Of a stretch of 64,000 nucleotides of DNA, positions 48,720-58,698 are shown one piece after another. The position numbers and the translations under genes were made by a program. Positions within the stretch are counted from its first letter, which is position 1. Each line of letters starts with the position of its first letter. The DNA is from Aquibium sp. A9E412. Its GTDB lineage: Bacteria > Pseudomonadota > Alphaproteobacteria > Rhizobiales > Rhizobiaceae. Below the pieces are notes generated by a model. It made no database searches. It was not told the DNA's origin and saw only the letters and a program-made list of their open reading frames with translations. The DNA lies in assembly GCF_030398335.1 (NCBI RefSeq), contig NZ_JAOAOP010000008.1:38632-102631 (forward strand). The letters are read 5' to 3'.

Positions 48720-48817
48720 GCGGTTCCAGGCGAACTGGAAACCGGTTCGCCGTCGGCAAACGCGTCAAGACGATGACTTGGAGCCGATCTGCGATCGCTT
48801 GAAATGCGGACCGGCTC
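48720..48817 (+). repeat. Palindromic repeat copy C with second hairpin (after lolA)
   Basis: The 44-bp palindrome (48720-48763; proximal arm GCGGTTCC, distal GGCAAACGC slightly degenerate) starts one base past the lolA TGA. It is followed by GTCAAGAC in the 16-nt spacer and a hairpin GAGCCGATCTGC (48781-48792) with GCGGACCGGCTC (48806-48817). Same two-hairpin layout as copies B and E. The remaining ~200 bp to xthA show no gene. Confidence 0.85.
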
Positions 48818-49021
48818 TACGGCCGCGCGCGCCGCAGGCACCGGCCTTGCGCCGGCAAGGACGCGCTGCCCGGAACTCGGGACGCGGGGCCTCGCCGCGA
48901 GGCGGCGCCCAGGATGCCGGCGCGGCGCGCGGCCGGCCGGGCGGTGGAAAAGGTCTCCCGCGCGGTTGCGCAGGACGGGCCGGCGCGCCAGATTGCGCCG
49001 CCCACGCCGCGCGGACCCGCC

Positions 49022-49828
49022 ATGCCCTTCACGCTCGCCACCTGGAACATCAACTCCGTGCGCCTGCGCCTGCCGCTGGTCGCGCAGTTCCTCGACACGC
49101 ACCGGCCGGACGTCCTGTGCCTGCAGGAGACCAAGTGCCGGGACGAGCAGTTCCCGCTCGCCGCGTTCCGCAAGCTCGGCTACGAGCATGTCGCCATGCA
49201 CGGCCAGAAGGGCTACCACGGCGTCGCCACGATCGCCCGGCGGCCGATCACGGTGGTCGAGCGGCGCGACTTCTGCGGCGTCGGCGACAGCCGCCATCTG
49301 GCGGTCTCGATCGAGACGGGCGGGCCGCGGCTGACGCTGCACAATTTCTACGTTCCGGCCGGCGGCGACGAGCCCGACCCGGCGATCAATCCGAAGTTCC
49401 GCCACAAGCTCGACTTCCTGGCCGAGATGCACGGCGTGCCGGCCGCCGCCTCGGCGGAGACGGCGAGCGTGCTGGTCGGCGACCTCAACGTGGCGCCGCT
49501 CGAGACCGACGTGTGGTCGCACAAGCAGCTCCTCAAGGTGGTCAGCCACACGCCGGTCGAGACCGAGAGCCTGCAGGCGATGCGCCGCGCCGGCGGCTGG
49601 GTCGACCTGGTGCGCCGGCACATCCCGCCCGAGCAGCGGCTGTACACCTGGTGGAGCTACCGGGCGCGCGACTGGAGCGCCTCGGACCGCGGCCGCCGGC
49701 TCGACCACATCTGGTCGTCGGCGAACCTGGCGGGCGCGCTGGAGTCGGTCTCGGTGCTGCGCGCCGCGCGCGGCTGGGAGCGGCCGTCCGACCATGTGCC
49801 CGTGATCGCCCGCTTCGCCTTCGGCTGA
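49022..49828 (+). CDS. xthA: Exodeoxyribonuclease III (AP endonuclease)
   Basis: 268 residues, Mg-dependent AP endonuclease/3'-exonuclease of base-excision repair. Active-site residues visible: LQETKC (Glu), DSRHLAVSIE, LVGDLNVAP (Asp, Asn) and SDHVPVIARF (Asp-His). The start MPFTLATWNINSVRLRL is the usual xthA N-terminus; the upstream in-frame extension is Arg/Pro-rich. Convergent with the cyclic-nucleotide-binding protein gene, 36 bp apart. Confidence 0.96.
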   Translation: MPFTLATWNINSVRLRLPLVAQFLDTHRPDVLCLQETKCRDEQFPLAAFRKLGYEHVAMHGQKGYHGVATIARRPITVVERRDFCGVGDSRHLAVSIETGGPRLTLHNFYVPAGGDEPDPAINPKFRHKLDFLAEMHGVPAAASAETASVLVGDLNVAPLETDVWSHKQLLKVVSHTPVETESLQAMRRAGGWVDLVRRHIPPEQRLYTWWSYRARDWSASDRGRRLDHIWSSANLAGALESVSVLRAARGWERPSDHVPVIARFAFG

Positions 49829-49864
49829 CGCAGGCGCCGCGTTGGGGCGCGGCGGATTGCCGCC

Positions 49865-50320
49865 TCAGCGGCCGAGGCGGGCGGCGACCGCCTCGATCTT
49901 CGCCATCAGCGCCTCGAGCTCGCCGGTCAGCCGCTGCTGCAGGGCGAGCGCGGTGTCGGGATACTCCTCGAGGATGCGGCGGAACAGCGTGCGGTTGATG
50001 CGGATGAGCTGCGCGTCGGTCTCGGCCGCCGCGTCGGTCAGCCGCACGCCCGGCGCGATCAGCGCGTACTCGCCGAGGATCTCATGCGGCCCGACGAGCG
50101 CGACGCGCCGCGCCTCCTCGCCGTTGCGGCGGTAGAGGCCGATTCGCCCCTCGGCGACCACGAAGGCGCAGTCGGCCTTGTCGCCCTCGCGATAGAGCGT
50201 GCGGCCCGACCCCAGCGGGATCGTCTCGGCGCCGAAGGCGAGCAGGCGCACCTGCTCGCGGGTAAAGCAGTCGAAGAGGTTCACGCCCGAGAGAACGCGA
50301 ATGTCGTCGTCCAGCGCCAT
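49865..50320 (-). CDS. Stand-alone cyclic-nucleotide-binding-domain protein
   Basis: 151 residues comprising one cNMP-binding beta-roll ('GAETIPLGSGRTLYREGDKAD', 'ILGEYALIAPGVRLTDAAAE') and a C-terminal helix. No DNA-binding HTH follows, so it is not a CRP-type regulator. Phosphate-loop Glu and Arg at the expected site are GEYALIAP...VRLT, which lacks the strict R-[ST] pair, so ligand binding is uncertain. It follows the response regulator by 57 bp on the same strand and may form a unit with it. Role unknown. Confidence 0.87.
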   Translation of the reverse strand: MALDDDIRVLSGVNLFDCFTREQVRLLAFGAETIPLGSGRTLYREGDKADCAFVVAEGRIGLYRRNGEEARRVALVGPHEILGEYALIAPGVRLTDAAAETDAQLIRINRTLFRRILEEYPDTALALQQRLTGELEALMAKIEAVAARLGR

Positions 50321-50377
50321 GCAGCCTGTCCCCGCGCCCCCTCCGACAGCGGACGGCCCCCCGGCGTGCGCGCGGTC

Positions 50378-51061
50378 TTACGGAACGAGCTTGTATCCGC
50401 CGCTTTCTGTCACAAGTATCTCGGCATTGGAAGGATCGCGCTCGATCTTCTGGCGCAGGCGGTAGACGTGGGTCTCCAGCGTGTGGGTGGTGACGCCGGA
50501 ATTGTAGCCCCACACCTCCTCCAACAGCACGTCGCGCGTCACCACCTTCTGGTCGGCGCGGTAGAGATATTTGATGATCGAGGCCTCCTTCTCGGTCAGC
50601 CGGATCTTGCCGCCGCGCTGGTCGATCAGCAGCTTCTGGCTCGGCTTGAAGGTGTAGGGCCCGATGGTGAAGGTGGCGTCCTCGCTCTGCTCGTGCTGGC
50701 GCAGATGGGCGCGGATGCGGGCCAACAGCACGGCGAAGCGGAACGGCTTGGTCACGTAGTCGTTGGCGCCCGCCTCGAGGCCGAGGATGGTGTCGGAATC
50801 GGTGTCCTGCCCGGTCAGCATGATGATCGGCGCGCGGAAGCCGCCCTTGCGCAGCAGCTTGACCGCTTCGCGGCCGTCCATGTCGGGCAGGCCGACATCC
50901 ATGATGAGCAGGTCGATGACGCCGCCGCGCGCCGTCTGGATGCCCTTGGTCGCCGTCGGCTCCTGCAGCACCTCGAACTCCTCGTAGAGCGAGAGCTGCT
51001 CGACGAGGGTCGCCCGCAGGTCCTCGTCATCGTCGACAATCAGTATGGTGCGTGACGTCAT
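50378..51061 (-). CDS. OmpR/PhoB-type response regulator (orphan)
   Basis: 227 residues. Receiver domain with acidic pocket (IVDDDEDL), phosphoacceptor Asp55 in LLIMDVGLPDMDG, conserved Thr (MLTGQ) and Lys105 (VTKPF); output is a winged-helix (LTEKEASIIKYLYRA, 'WGYNSGVTTHTLETHVYRLR'). No histidine kinase is nearby. This regulator is widespread in Rhizobiales, with this neighbourhood. The start MTSRTILIVDDD was chosen over a longer unconserved frame. Divergent from a YkuD protein gene. Confidence 0.95.
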   Translation of the reverse strand: MTSRTILIVDDDEDLRATLVEQLSLYEEFEVLQEPTATKGIQTARGGVIDLLIMDVGLPDMDGREAVKLLRKGGFRAPIIMLTGQDTDSDTILGLEAGANDYVTKPFRFAVLLARIRAHLRQHEQSEDATFTIGPYTFKPSQKLLIDQRGGKIRLTEKEASIIKYLYRADQKVVTRDVLLEEVWGYNSGVTTHTLETHVYRLRQKIERDPSNAEILVTESGGYKLVP

Positions 51062-51161
51062 GGGTGACCCGTCCGTGCCTTTCCTGTCTGGCCGCGCTGG
51101 CGCGTACCGTCTATGCACTTCGACGCCGGCGCGAAAGGGCATCACGGTGAAGTGTAGCGCG

Positions 51162-51740
51162 ATGCGAGCATACTCCAAAAAACGTGAGCGGAAGGTTTCG
51201 CGCGGCAAAAGCGCGCGTGCGGCGCCGCTCGTCGTGCGGCCGCGGCCGGGGCATCCCCGCGAGGGGCTGATCGCCTTCGCCGGCACGGTGCGGCGCTGCG
51301 CGCTGGGGCGCGGCGCAACCACCGTCCTGAAACGCGAGGGCGATGGCGCCACGCCGCTGGCGGCGATGCCGCTGACCGGCGGCTACTTCCGACCGCGCCG
51401 GGCCGGCCGCCGGCCGGCCGCGCGGCTCGACCTGGCGCCGATCGGCGCCGATCTCGGCTGGTGCGACGCGCCGTCCGACCGCAACTACAACCGGCCGGTG
51501 CGGCTGCCCTATCCGGCGAGCGCGGAGCGCATGCGCCGCGACGACCACCTCTACGACGTGTGCCTGGTGCTCGACTGGAACCTCAGGCCGCGCCGGCGCG
51601 GCCGCGGCAGCGCCATCTTCCTGCACCTGGCGCGGCCGGGCTTCGCGCCGACGGAAGGCTGCGTGGCGGTCGACCGGCCGACGATGGCGCGGCTGCTCGG
51701 GCTGGTGCGGCGCGGCACGCGGCTCGTCGTGACGCGCTGA
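51162..51740 (+). CDS. YkuD-domain (L,D-transpeptidase-like) protein
   Basis: About 192 residues. The C-terminal block HLARPGFAPTEGCVAVDRP contains the His/Gly/Cys active site of YkuD L,D-transpeptidases, and 'APSDRNYNRPVRLPYPASAE' is the substrate-side block of the short alphaproteobacterial family. No signal peptide is visible, so it may be cytoplasmic or exported by an unknown route. An alternative GTG at 51147 has AAAGGG seven bases upstream and would add five residues. It may cross-link peptidoglycan or modify lipoproteins; unproven. Confidence 0.85.
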   Translation: MRAYSKKRERKVSRGKSARAAPLVVRPRPGHPREGLIAFAGTVRRCALGRGATTVLKREGDGATPLAAMPLTGGYFRPRRAGRRPAARLDLAPIGADLGWCDAPSDRNYNRPVRLPYPASAERMRRDDHLYDVCLVLDWNLRPRRRGRGSAIFLHLARPGFAPTEGCVAVDRPTMARLLGLVRRGTRLVVTR

Positions 51741-51752
51741 GGCGGCCGCCGC

Positions 51753-52328
51753 TCAGCGCGCCATGGCGTGGTATTCGGGGTTCGGCCGCATGTCGACGGC
51801 GACGGCCATGCGGTTCGACATGTTGAAGAAGGCGGCGGTCGCGGCGATGTCCCAGATGTCGCGGTCGGAGAAGCCATGGTCGCGCAGCGCGGCGCGGTCG
51901 GCCTCCTCGATGCGGTCGGGCGTCTCGGTCAGCTTGGCGGCGAAGTCGAGCATCGCCTTCTGCCGGGCGTCGAGCGGGGCGGCGCGGTAGTTCATCACCA
52001 TCATCTCGCCGAGCGCCGGGTCGCCGGAGAGCTGGCGCACGGCGGCGCCGTGCGCGGCCAGGCAGTAGAAGCAGTGGTTGGCGCTCGACACGGCGACCGC
52101 GATCATCTCGCGCTCGAGCTTGCTGAGGCCCGAATCGCCGAGCATCAGGTCGTTGTACATGGCGGTGAAGGCGCGCAGCTTCGCCTCGTCGAAGGCGTAG
52201 GCGAGAAGCACGTTGGGCACGAGGCCGAGCTTCTCGTCGCACTTGGCGAAATAGGCGCGGGTCTCCTCGCTGAGGTCGTCGGCTGGCGGCAGGTCGAGGG
52301 CTGTCACGGCGTTCGTCATCGCTGTCAT
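51753..52328 (-). CDS. AhpD-like peroxidase-related enzyme
   Basis: 191 residues of the carboxymuconolactone-decarboxylase/AhpD fold. The redox motif CxxC with adjacent His is in NHCFYCLAAHG, preceded by 'LSKLEREMIAVAVSSAN' (typical of AhpD family). It would act as a small peroxidase or disulphide reductase. ATG at 52328 or three codons later (MTNA). Divergent from the NAD-glutamate dehydrogenase gene. Confidence 0.92.
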   Translation of the reverse strand: MTAMTNAVTALDLPPADDLSEETRAYFAKCDEKLGLVPNVLLAYAFDEAKLRAFTAMYNDLMLGDSGLSKLEREMIAVAVSSANHCFYCLAAHGAAVRQLSGDPALGEMMVMNYRAAPLDARQKAMLDFAAKLTETPDRIEEADRAALRDHGFSDRDIWDIAATAAFFNMSNRMAVAVDMRPNPEYHAMAR

Positions 52329-52439
52329 CTCTTTTTAATCGGGCGTGTCGACTGTATGAGGGCAGGCGGTTGCGGCGGCTGGCCAATTGTGCCCGTGTGT
52401 ACGATACAGGCGAAACGCCGCTCAGGGGAGACGAACGTC

Positions 52440-55400
52440 ATGGCAGAACGGGCGCGATCGGGCTCCGCCGCGTCGGCGCGCAAGAAACCGGCGGCGCGCG
52501 GCAAGCCCGCGCGCGACGACGGGGGCGCGATCAAGCGGCTGCGCGACATCCTGGTGGCGCGCGCGCCAGCCGAGGACCTGAAGCCCTACGAGCCCGACGC
52601 GCTGACCGCCAGCGCGGCGCGCGTGATGGCGGCGCTGGAGAAGCACAAGCCTGGCGAGAGCATCGTCACCGTCGAGACGGAAGACGACATCCGCCATCTC
52701 GGCCGCGCCGTCACCACCGTGACGGTGGTCAAGGACAACATGCCGTTCATCTTCGATTCGGTGCTCGGCGAGCTCACCGAATCGGCCGGCGAACCGCTCC
52801 TGGTGCTGCACCCGGTGCTTCTGGTGCGGCACGGCAAGGCGGGAATCGACGAGGTGATCGGCGACGCGGCGAGCGCGCGCGGCGAGCGCGGGGCCGACAA
52901 GGTGAGCGTGGTGCACGTGCATGTGCCGCGGCTTGCGCCCGAGCAGTGCGCGGCGCTGCGCGACCGGCTGATCGCCATCCTGACGCAGGTGCGCGCGGCG
53001 GTCAGCGACTGGCGGCCGATGCTCGCCCGGCTCGACCGGCAGATCACGCAGCTGCGCTACGCGCCGATCCCGCTCGACAAGGAGGCGGTCGACGAGGCGA
53101 TCGCCTTCCTGGAGTGGCTGCGCGACGACAACTTCACCTTCCTCGGCATGCGCGAGTTCGTCTACAGCGGCGGCGAGGACAGCGGCACGCTGTCGCGCTC
53201 CGACCAGCGCGGCCTCGGCATCCTGGCCGATCCCGACGTGCTGGTGCTGCGGCGCGGCCGCGGCCAGCTCGCCACCACGCCGGAGATCCGCGCCTTCCTG
53301 CACGGCCCCGATCCGCTGATCGTCACCAAGGCGAACGGCAAGTCGGTCGTCCACCGGCGCATCTATCTCGACTACATCGGCGTCAAGACCTTCGACGACG
53401 ACGGCAACCTGACCGGCGAGCTGCGCATCGTCGGCCTGTTCACCTCGACCGCCTACACGCGCTCGGTGACGCGCATCCCCTATCTGCGCTCCAAGGCGCA
53501 GGCGGTGATCGAGCGCATGGGCTTCGCGCCGACCGACCATTCCGGCAAGGCGCTGCTCAACGTGCTGGAATCCTACCCGCGCGACGAGCTGTTCCAGGTC
53601 AGCGTGCCGACGCTGCGCAAGCACGCCGAGGCGATCCTGACGCTCGGCGAGCGGCCGCGGGTGCGGGTGCTGCACCGGGTCGACCAGTTCGACCGGTTCG
53701 TCTCGGTGCTCGTCTTCGTGCCGCGCGACCGCTACGATTCGCGCGTGCGCGAGCGCATCGGCGACCACCTGAAGACCGCCTTCGAGGGCCGGCTTTCGGC
53801 CTACTATCCGGCCTTTCCCGAAGGCCGGCTGGCGCGCGTCCACTTCATCATCGGCCGTTCCGGCGGCAAGACGCCGAAGATCGACAGCGAGACGCTCGAG
53901 GCGGCGGTGCGCAACATCGTGCGCACCTGGGACGACGCGCTGCGCGAGGCGGCCGAGGACGGCGACGCCGACGCGACCTATGCCGCGCTCGCCCAGCGCT
54001 TCCCCATGCGCTACCGCAACAGCTTCGGCCCGGAGACCGCGCTCGCCGACGCGCGGCGCATCGCCGAGCTTGCCGGCGACAATCCGATCGGCATCGACTT
54101 CCACCGCCACGGCGACCAGGACGAGCGCGGCGCGGCCTTGAAGATCTATCATCACGGCGAGCCGGTGGCGCTGTCGGAGCGCGTGCCGCTGCTCGAGAAC
54201 ATGGGCTTCCGCGTCATCAGCGAGCACACCTTCGAGGTCGAGAACGCCGACGGCGAGGCGGTCTTCATCCACGACATGGAGATGGAGAGCGCCTTCGACC
54301 GGCCGATCGACCTCAGCGACGGCGGGGCGCTGTTCGAGGAGCTGTTCCTCGCCGTGTGGCGGCGCGAGCACGACAACGACCGGCTCAACGCGCTCGCCCA
54401 CACCGGCGGGCTGAGGGCACGCGACATCTCGGTGCTGCGCGCCTACAGCCGCTTCCTGCAGCAGGCCGGCATCCCGCAGAGCCAGGGCTACATCGCCGCC
54501 GTGCTCAACCGGCATCCGAAGATCGCCGGCATGCTGTTCGCGCTGTTCGTCAGCCGCTTCGAGCCGGAGCGCGCCGCCGAGGACGAGGCCGGCGAGGCGG
54601 CGCGCGGCATCGAGGAGGCGATCGAGGCGGCGCTGCAGGACGTGCCGAACCTCGACGAGGACACGATCCTGCGCCGCTTCCTCAACCTGGTCGCGGCGAC
54701 GCTGCGCACCAACCACTTCGCGCCGGCCGCGCATGCGCTCGACCGGTCGCTCGCCTTCAAGCTCGATTCGCGCGCCATCACCGGCCTGCCGCAGCCCCGG
54801 CCGTGGCGCGAGATCTTCGTCTACGGGCCGCAGGTCGAGGGCGTGCACCTGCGCTTCGGCCCGGTGGCGCGCGGCGGCCTGCGCTGGTCCGACCGGCCGC
54901 AGGACTACCGCACCGAGGTGCTCGGCCTGGTCAAGGCGCAGCAGGTCAAGAACGCCGTCATCGTGCCGGTCGGCGCCAAGGGCGGCTTCTTCCCGCGCCG
55001 GCTGCCCGACGGCGGCACGCGCGAGGCCGTCTTCGAGGCCGGCCGCGAGGCCTATGTCAACTTCATCACCAGCCTCCTGTCGGTGACCGACAACCTGGAC
55101 GGCGACGCGGTGCTGCCGCCGCCTGGCGTGGTGCGGCACGACGTCGACGACCCCTATTTCGTGGTCGCCGCCGACAAGGGCACGGCAACCTTCTCCGACA
55201 CCGCGAACGGCATCAGCCAGGCGCACGGCTTCTGGCTCGACGACGCCTTCGCCTCGGGCGGCTCGGCCGGCTACGACCACAAGAAGATGGGCATCACCGC
55301 GCGCGGCGGCTGGGAGGCGGTCAAGCGGCATTTCCGCGAGATGAACCGCGACATCCAGAGCGAGCCGTTCACCGCCGTCGGCGTCGGCGACATGTCGGGC

Positions 55401-57257
55401 GACGTGTTCGGCAACGGCATGCTGCTGTCGCGCTGCACGCGGCTGGTCGCCGCCTTCGACCACCGCGACATCTTCATCGACCCCGATCCCGACCCCGCCG
55501 TCAGCTTCGCCGAGCGCGAGCGGCTGTTCGCGATGGGCCGGTCGAGCTGGCAGGACTACGACACGGCCAAGCTGTCGAAGGGCGGCATGATCGTCTCGCG
55601 CAGCCAGAAGTCGGTGTCGCTCAGCCGCGAGGCGGCCGCCGCGATCGGCTTTGCGCGCAAGAGCGGCTCGCCGGCCGAGATCATCGCCGCGATCCTGAAG
55701 GCGCCGGTCGACCTCCTGTGGTTCGGCGGCATCGGCACCTATGTGCGCGCCTCGGGCGAATCCAACGCCGATGTCGGCGACCGGGCCAACGACGCGATCC
55801 GCGTCACCGCGCCGGAGCTGCGCGTCAAGGTGATCGGCGAGGGCGCCAATCTCGGCGTCACCCAGCGCGCGCGCATCGAGTTCGGCCTGGCCGGCGGACG
55901 CTGCAACTCCGACGCCATCGACAATTCGGCCGGCGTCAACTCCTCCGACGTCGAGGTCAACATCAAGATCGCGCTCGCCGCGGCGATGCGCAACGGCTCG
56001 CTGACCCGGCCGGCGCGCGACACGCTGCTGGCCGAGATGACCGAGGAGGTGGCCGACCTGGTGCTCGCCAACAACTACCAGCAGACGCTGGCGCTCTCCA
56101 TGGTCGAGCGGCGCGGCATCGGCGAGCTCGGCCATCAGGCGCGCATGATGAGCGCGCTGGAATCGCGCGGCCTGCTCGACCGCGCGGTCGAGACGCTGCC
56201 CTCGCCGCAGGCGCTGGAGGAGCGCGAGAGCCGCCGCGAGCCGCTGACACGGCCGGAGATCGGCGTGCTGCTCGCCTATGCCAAGATCGTGCTGCTCGAC
56301 GAGCTGGTGGCCGGCCCGGTGCCCGACGAGGCGCATTTCGAGACCGACCTGCTGGCCTACTTCCCGCGCCAGATGCGCGAGCGCTACGTCGAGGAGATCT
56401 GCGGCCACCGGCTGCGCCGCGAGATCATCGCCACCGAGCTCGCCAACGATGTCATCAACCGCGGCGGGCCGACCTTCATCACCCGGCTGCAGGACCTGAC
56501 CGGCCGGCCGGTGCACGACATCGTCGCCGCCTTCGCGGTGGTGCGCGACGGCTACGGGCTGCCGGCGCTCTACCGCGAGATCGACGCGCTCGACACGCGG
56601 ATCGACGGCGAGCTGCAGCTCGATCTCTACCAGCGCGTGTGGCGGCTGATCCACACGACGACCGCCTGGTTCCTCAAGTACGACGCCGCCGGCGGCGCGG
56701 TCGGCGCGCGCATCGAGCGGCTGGCCGAGGCGCGCGGCACGCTGGAGCCGACGCTCGGCGCCATGCTGCCGGCCTTCCTCAAGGAGCGGGTCGCGGCCGA
56801 GGAGGAGCGGCTTGCGGCCGGCGGCGTGCCGGAGGCGCTCGCCGCGCGGCTCGCCTTCCTGCCGATCTCGGCCATGGTGCCCGACATCGCGCTGGTCGCC
56901 GACGCGGCCAAGGCCGAGCCTGTCGAGGCGGCGAAGGTGTTCTTCGCCATCAGCGAGGCCTTCCGGGTCGGCCGCATCGAGGAGGCGGCGCGCGCCATCT
57001 CGCCGGCCGACTACTATGACGGGCTTGCGCTGGCGCGCGCGACGGACATGATCAGCGCGGCCAGGCGCGGCATCGCCAGCTCGGCGCTGTGCGGCCACGG
57101 CGAGGCGGCCGATCCGGCGGCCGCCTGGTTCGAGGCCGGCGGCGAGCGCGTGGCGCGCGTGCGCGAGCGGCTGCAGGCGCTGACGGAGGGCGGCGAGATC
57201 ACCGTGTCGCGGCTTACCGTGGCATCGGGGCTGATCGCCGATCTGACAGGGATCTAG
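52440..57257 (+). CDS. gdhZ: NAD-dependent glutamate dehydrogenase, 180-kDa class
   Basis: 1605 residues. Large four-domain enzyme that deaminates glutamate to 2-oxoglutarate; long N-terminal ACT-like and helical regulatory regions precede a catalytic core with SDRPQDYRTEVLGLVKAQQ, VPVGAKGGFFP (around residue 845) and GVGDMSGDVFGNGMLLS, then the Rossmann region. In Caulobacter the orthologue GdhZ also binds and controls FtsZ, so it links nitrogen supply to cell division; that is family knowledge. The start MAERARSGS was chosen with GGGGAG ten bases upstream. No gene partner within 36 bp except the MFS gene. Confidence 0.96.
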   Translation: MAERARSGSAASARKKPAARGKPARDDGGAIKRLRDILVARAPAEDLKPYEPDALTASAARVMAALEKHKPGESIVTVETEDDIRHLGRAVTTVTVVKDNMPFIFDSVLGELTESAGEPLLVLHPVLLVRHGKAGIDEVIGDAASARGERGADKVSVVHVHVPRLAPEQCAALRDRLIAILTQVRAAVSDWRPMLARLDRQITQLRYAPIPLDKEAVDEAIAFLEWLRDDNFTFLGMREFVYSGGEDSGTLSRSDQRGLGILADPDVLVLRRGRGQLATTPEIRAFLHGPDPLIVTKANGKSVVHRRIYLDYIGVKTFDDDGNLTGELRIVGLFTSTAYTRSVTRIPYLRSKAQAVIERMGFAPTDHSGKALLNVLESYPRDELFQVSVPTLRKHAEAILTLGERPRVRVLHRVDQFDRFVSVLVFVPRDRYDSRVRERIGDHLKTAFEGRLSAYYPAFPEGRLARVHFIIGRSGGKTPKIDSETLEAAVRNIVRTWDDALREAAEDGDADATYAALAQRFPMRYRNSFGPETALADARRIAELAGDNPIGIDFHRHGDQDERGAALKIYHHGEPVALSERVPLLENMGFRVISEHTFEVENADGEAVFIHDMEMESAFDRPIDLSDGGALFEELFLAVWRREHDNDRLNALAHTGGLRARDISVLRAYSRFLQQAGIPQSQGYIAAVLNRHPKIAGMLFALFVSRFEPERAAEDEAGEAARGIEEAIEAALQDVPNLDEDTILRRFLNLVAATLRTNHFAPAAHALDRSLAFKLDSRAITGLPQPRPWREIFVYGPQVEGVHLRFGPVARGGLRWSDRPQDYRTEVLGLVKAQQVKNAVIVPVGAKGGFFPRRLPDGGTREAVFEAGREAYVNFITSLLSVTDNLDGDAVLPPPGVVRHDVDDPYFVVAADKGTATFSDTANGISQAHGFWLDDAFASGGSAGYDHKKMGITARGGWEAVKRHFREMNRDIQSEPFTAVGVGDMSGDVFGNGMLLSRCTRLVAAFDHRDIFIDPDPDPAVSFAERERLFAMGRSSWQDYDTAKLSKGGMIVSRSQKSVSLSREAAAAIGFARKSGSPAEIIAAILKAPVDLLWFGGIGTYVRASGESNADVGDRANDAIRVTAPELRVKVIGEGANLGVTQRARIEFGLAGGRCNSDAIDNSAGVNSSDVEVNIKIALAAAMRNGSLTRPARDTLLAEMTEEVADLVLANNYQQTLALSMVERRGIGELGHQARMMSALESRGLLDRAVETLPSPQALEERESRREPLTRPEIGVLLAYAKIVLLDELVAGPVPDEAHFETDLLAYFPRQMRERYVEEICGHRLRREIIATELANDVINRGGPTFITRLQDLTGRPVHDIVAAFAVVRDGYGLPALYREIDALDTRIDGELQLDLYQRVWRLIHTTTAWFLKYDAAGGAVGARIERLAEARGTLEPTLGAMLPAFLKERVAAEEERLAAGGVPEALAARLAFLPISAMVPDIALVADAAKAEPVEAAKVFFAISEAFRVGRIEEAARAISPADYYDGLALARATDMISAARRGIASSALCGHGEAADPAAAWFEAGGERVARVRERLQALTEGGEITVSRLTVASGLIADLTGI

Positions 57258-57292
57258 CCGGCTTCAGATCGGCGGGACGGCGGGGAGGGGGC

Positions 57293-58690
57293 GTGAGCGA
57301 GATGACGGACGAGAGGGCCCCGCGCCGCGGCATCTGGGGCTGGATGCTGTTCGACTGGGCGCAGCAGCCCTTCCACACGCTGATCATCACCTTCGTCTTC
57401 GCGCCCTATTTCGCCGCCGCGGTGGCGCCGACGGCGGCGCGCGGACAGGAGCTGTGGGGGCTGGCGACCGGCCTCGGCGGGCTGATGATCGCGCTGTCCT
57501 CGCCGGTGCTGGGCGCCATCGCCGACGCGTCGGGCCCGCGCAAGCCCTGGGTGCTCGGCTTCTCGGTGATCGGCGTCATCGCCTGCTTCTCGCTGTGGTT
57601 TGCCGCGCCCGGCCTCGACGACCTGACCTTCGTGCTCGTCGCCATCGCGCTCGCCGTCTTCGGCATGGAGTTCGCCGCCGTCTTCACCAATGCGATGATG
57701 CCGGGCCTGGTGCCGCGCGCCGAGCTCGGCCGGCTGTCCGGCTCGGCCTGGGGTCTCGGCTATCTCGGCGGGCTGGTGTCGCTGATCCTGGTGCTCGGCT
57801 TCATGGCGGCGACGCCCGAAAGCGGCCGCACGCTGCTCGGGCTCGAGCCGATCCTCGGCCTCGACGCGGCCGCGCGCGAGGGCGACCGCGCGGCCGGGCC
57901 GCTGACGGCCATCTGGTACGTCGTCTTCGTGCTGCCGATGTTCCTGTTCACGCCCGACGCGCCGCGCCGGCCCTCGGCGCAGGGCGCGGTGTCGCGCGGT
58001 CTCGCCCAGCTCGGCCGCACGCTGCGCGGGCTGCCCGGGCAGCGCAGCTATTTCGGCTTCCTTATGTCGAGCATGTTCTATCGCGACGCGCTCAACGCGC
58101 TCTATGCCTTCGGCGGCATCTACGCGGCCGGCGTGCTCGGCTGGTCGATCATCCAGATCGGCATCTTCGGCATCCTGGCCAACATCACCGGCGCGCTCGG
58201 CGCCTGGCTCGGCGGCCGCATCGACCAGGCGCTGGGGCCGAAGACGGTGGTGACCGGCGCCATCCTCATCCTCACCTTCTGCTGCCTGCTGGTGATCTCG
58301 ACGACGCGCAGCGAGGTGCTGTTCGTCAGCGTCGCCGGCGGCGACGGCTCCAGCCTGCCCGACATCGTGTTCTACGTCGCCGGAGCGCTGATCGGCGCGG
58401 CGGGCGGCGCGATCCAGGCGGCCTCGCGCACCCTGCTCGTCGACCAGGTGGCGCGCGAGAGGGTGACGGAGGCCTTCGGCCTCTACGCCCTGTCGGGCAA
58501 GGCGACGACCTTCATCGGGCCGCTGTCGATCGCCTTCGCCACCGCCTATTTCTCGCGCGAGGCCTTCGGCCTGGCGCCGGAGGACGCGCAGCGGCTCGGC
58601 GTGACGCCGATCATCGTGCTGTTCGCCATCGGCCTGGCGCTGCTGCCGCTGGTGCGCAGCCGCCACCAGGAGACGCTGGCGCAGGCCTGA
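57293..58690 (+). CDS. MFS transporter, UMF1/Atg22-like
   Basis: 465 residues with about 11-12 membrane helices. The N-terminus [20 protein letters not shown] is the UMF1 family hallmark; later '[16 protein letters not shown]' and '[21 protein letters not shown]' also match. UMF1 proteins resemble yeast Atg22 vacuolar amino-acid effluxers, so an amino-acid or peptide exporter is possible. GTG at 57293 was preferred because GGGGAGGGG lies just upstream; an ATG three codons later is the alternative. It follows gdhZ by 35 bp, perhaps co-transcribed. Confidence 0.9.
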   Translation: MSEMTDERAPRRGIWGWMLFDWAQQPFHTLIITFVFAPYFAAAVAPTAARGQELWGLATGLGGLMIALSSPVLGAIADASGPRKPWVLGFSVIGVIACFSLWFAAPGLDDLTFVLVAIALAVFGMEFAAVFTNAMMPGLVPRAELGRLSGSAWGLGYLGGLVSLILVLGFMAATPESGRTLLGLEPILGLDAAAREGDRAAGPLTAIWYVVFVLPMFLFTPDAPRRPSAQGAVSRGLAQLGRTLRGLPGQRSYFGFLMSSMFYRDALNALYAFGGIYAAGVLGWSIIQIGIFGILANITGALGAWLGGRIDQALGPKTVVTGAILILTFCCLLVISTTRSEVLFVSVAGGDGSSLPDIVFYVAGALIGAAGGAIQAASRTLLVDQVARERVTEAFGLYALSGKATTFIGPLSIAFATAYFSREAFGLAPEDAQRLGVTPIIVLFAIGLALLPLVRSRHQETLAQA

Positions 58691-58698
58691 GACCGCCC

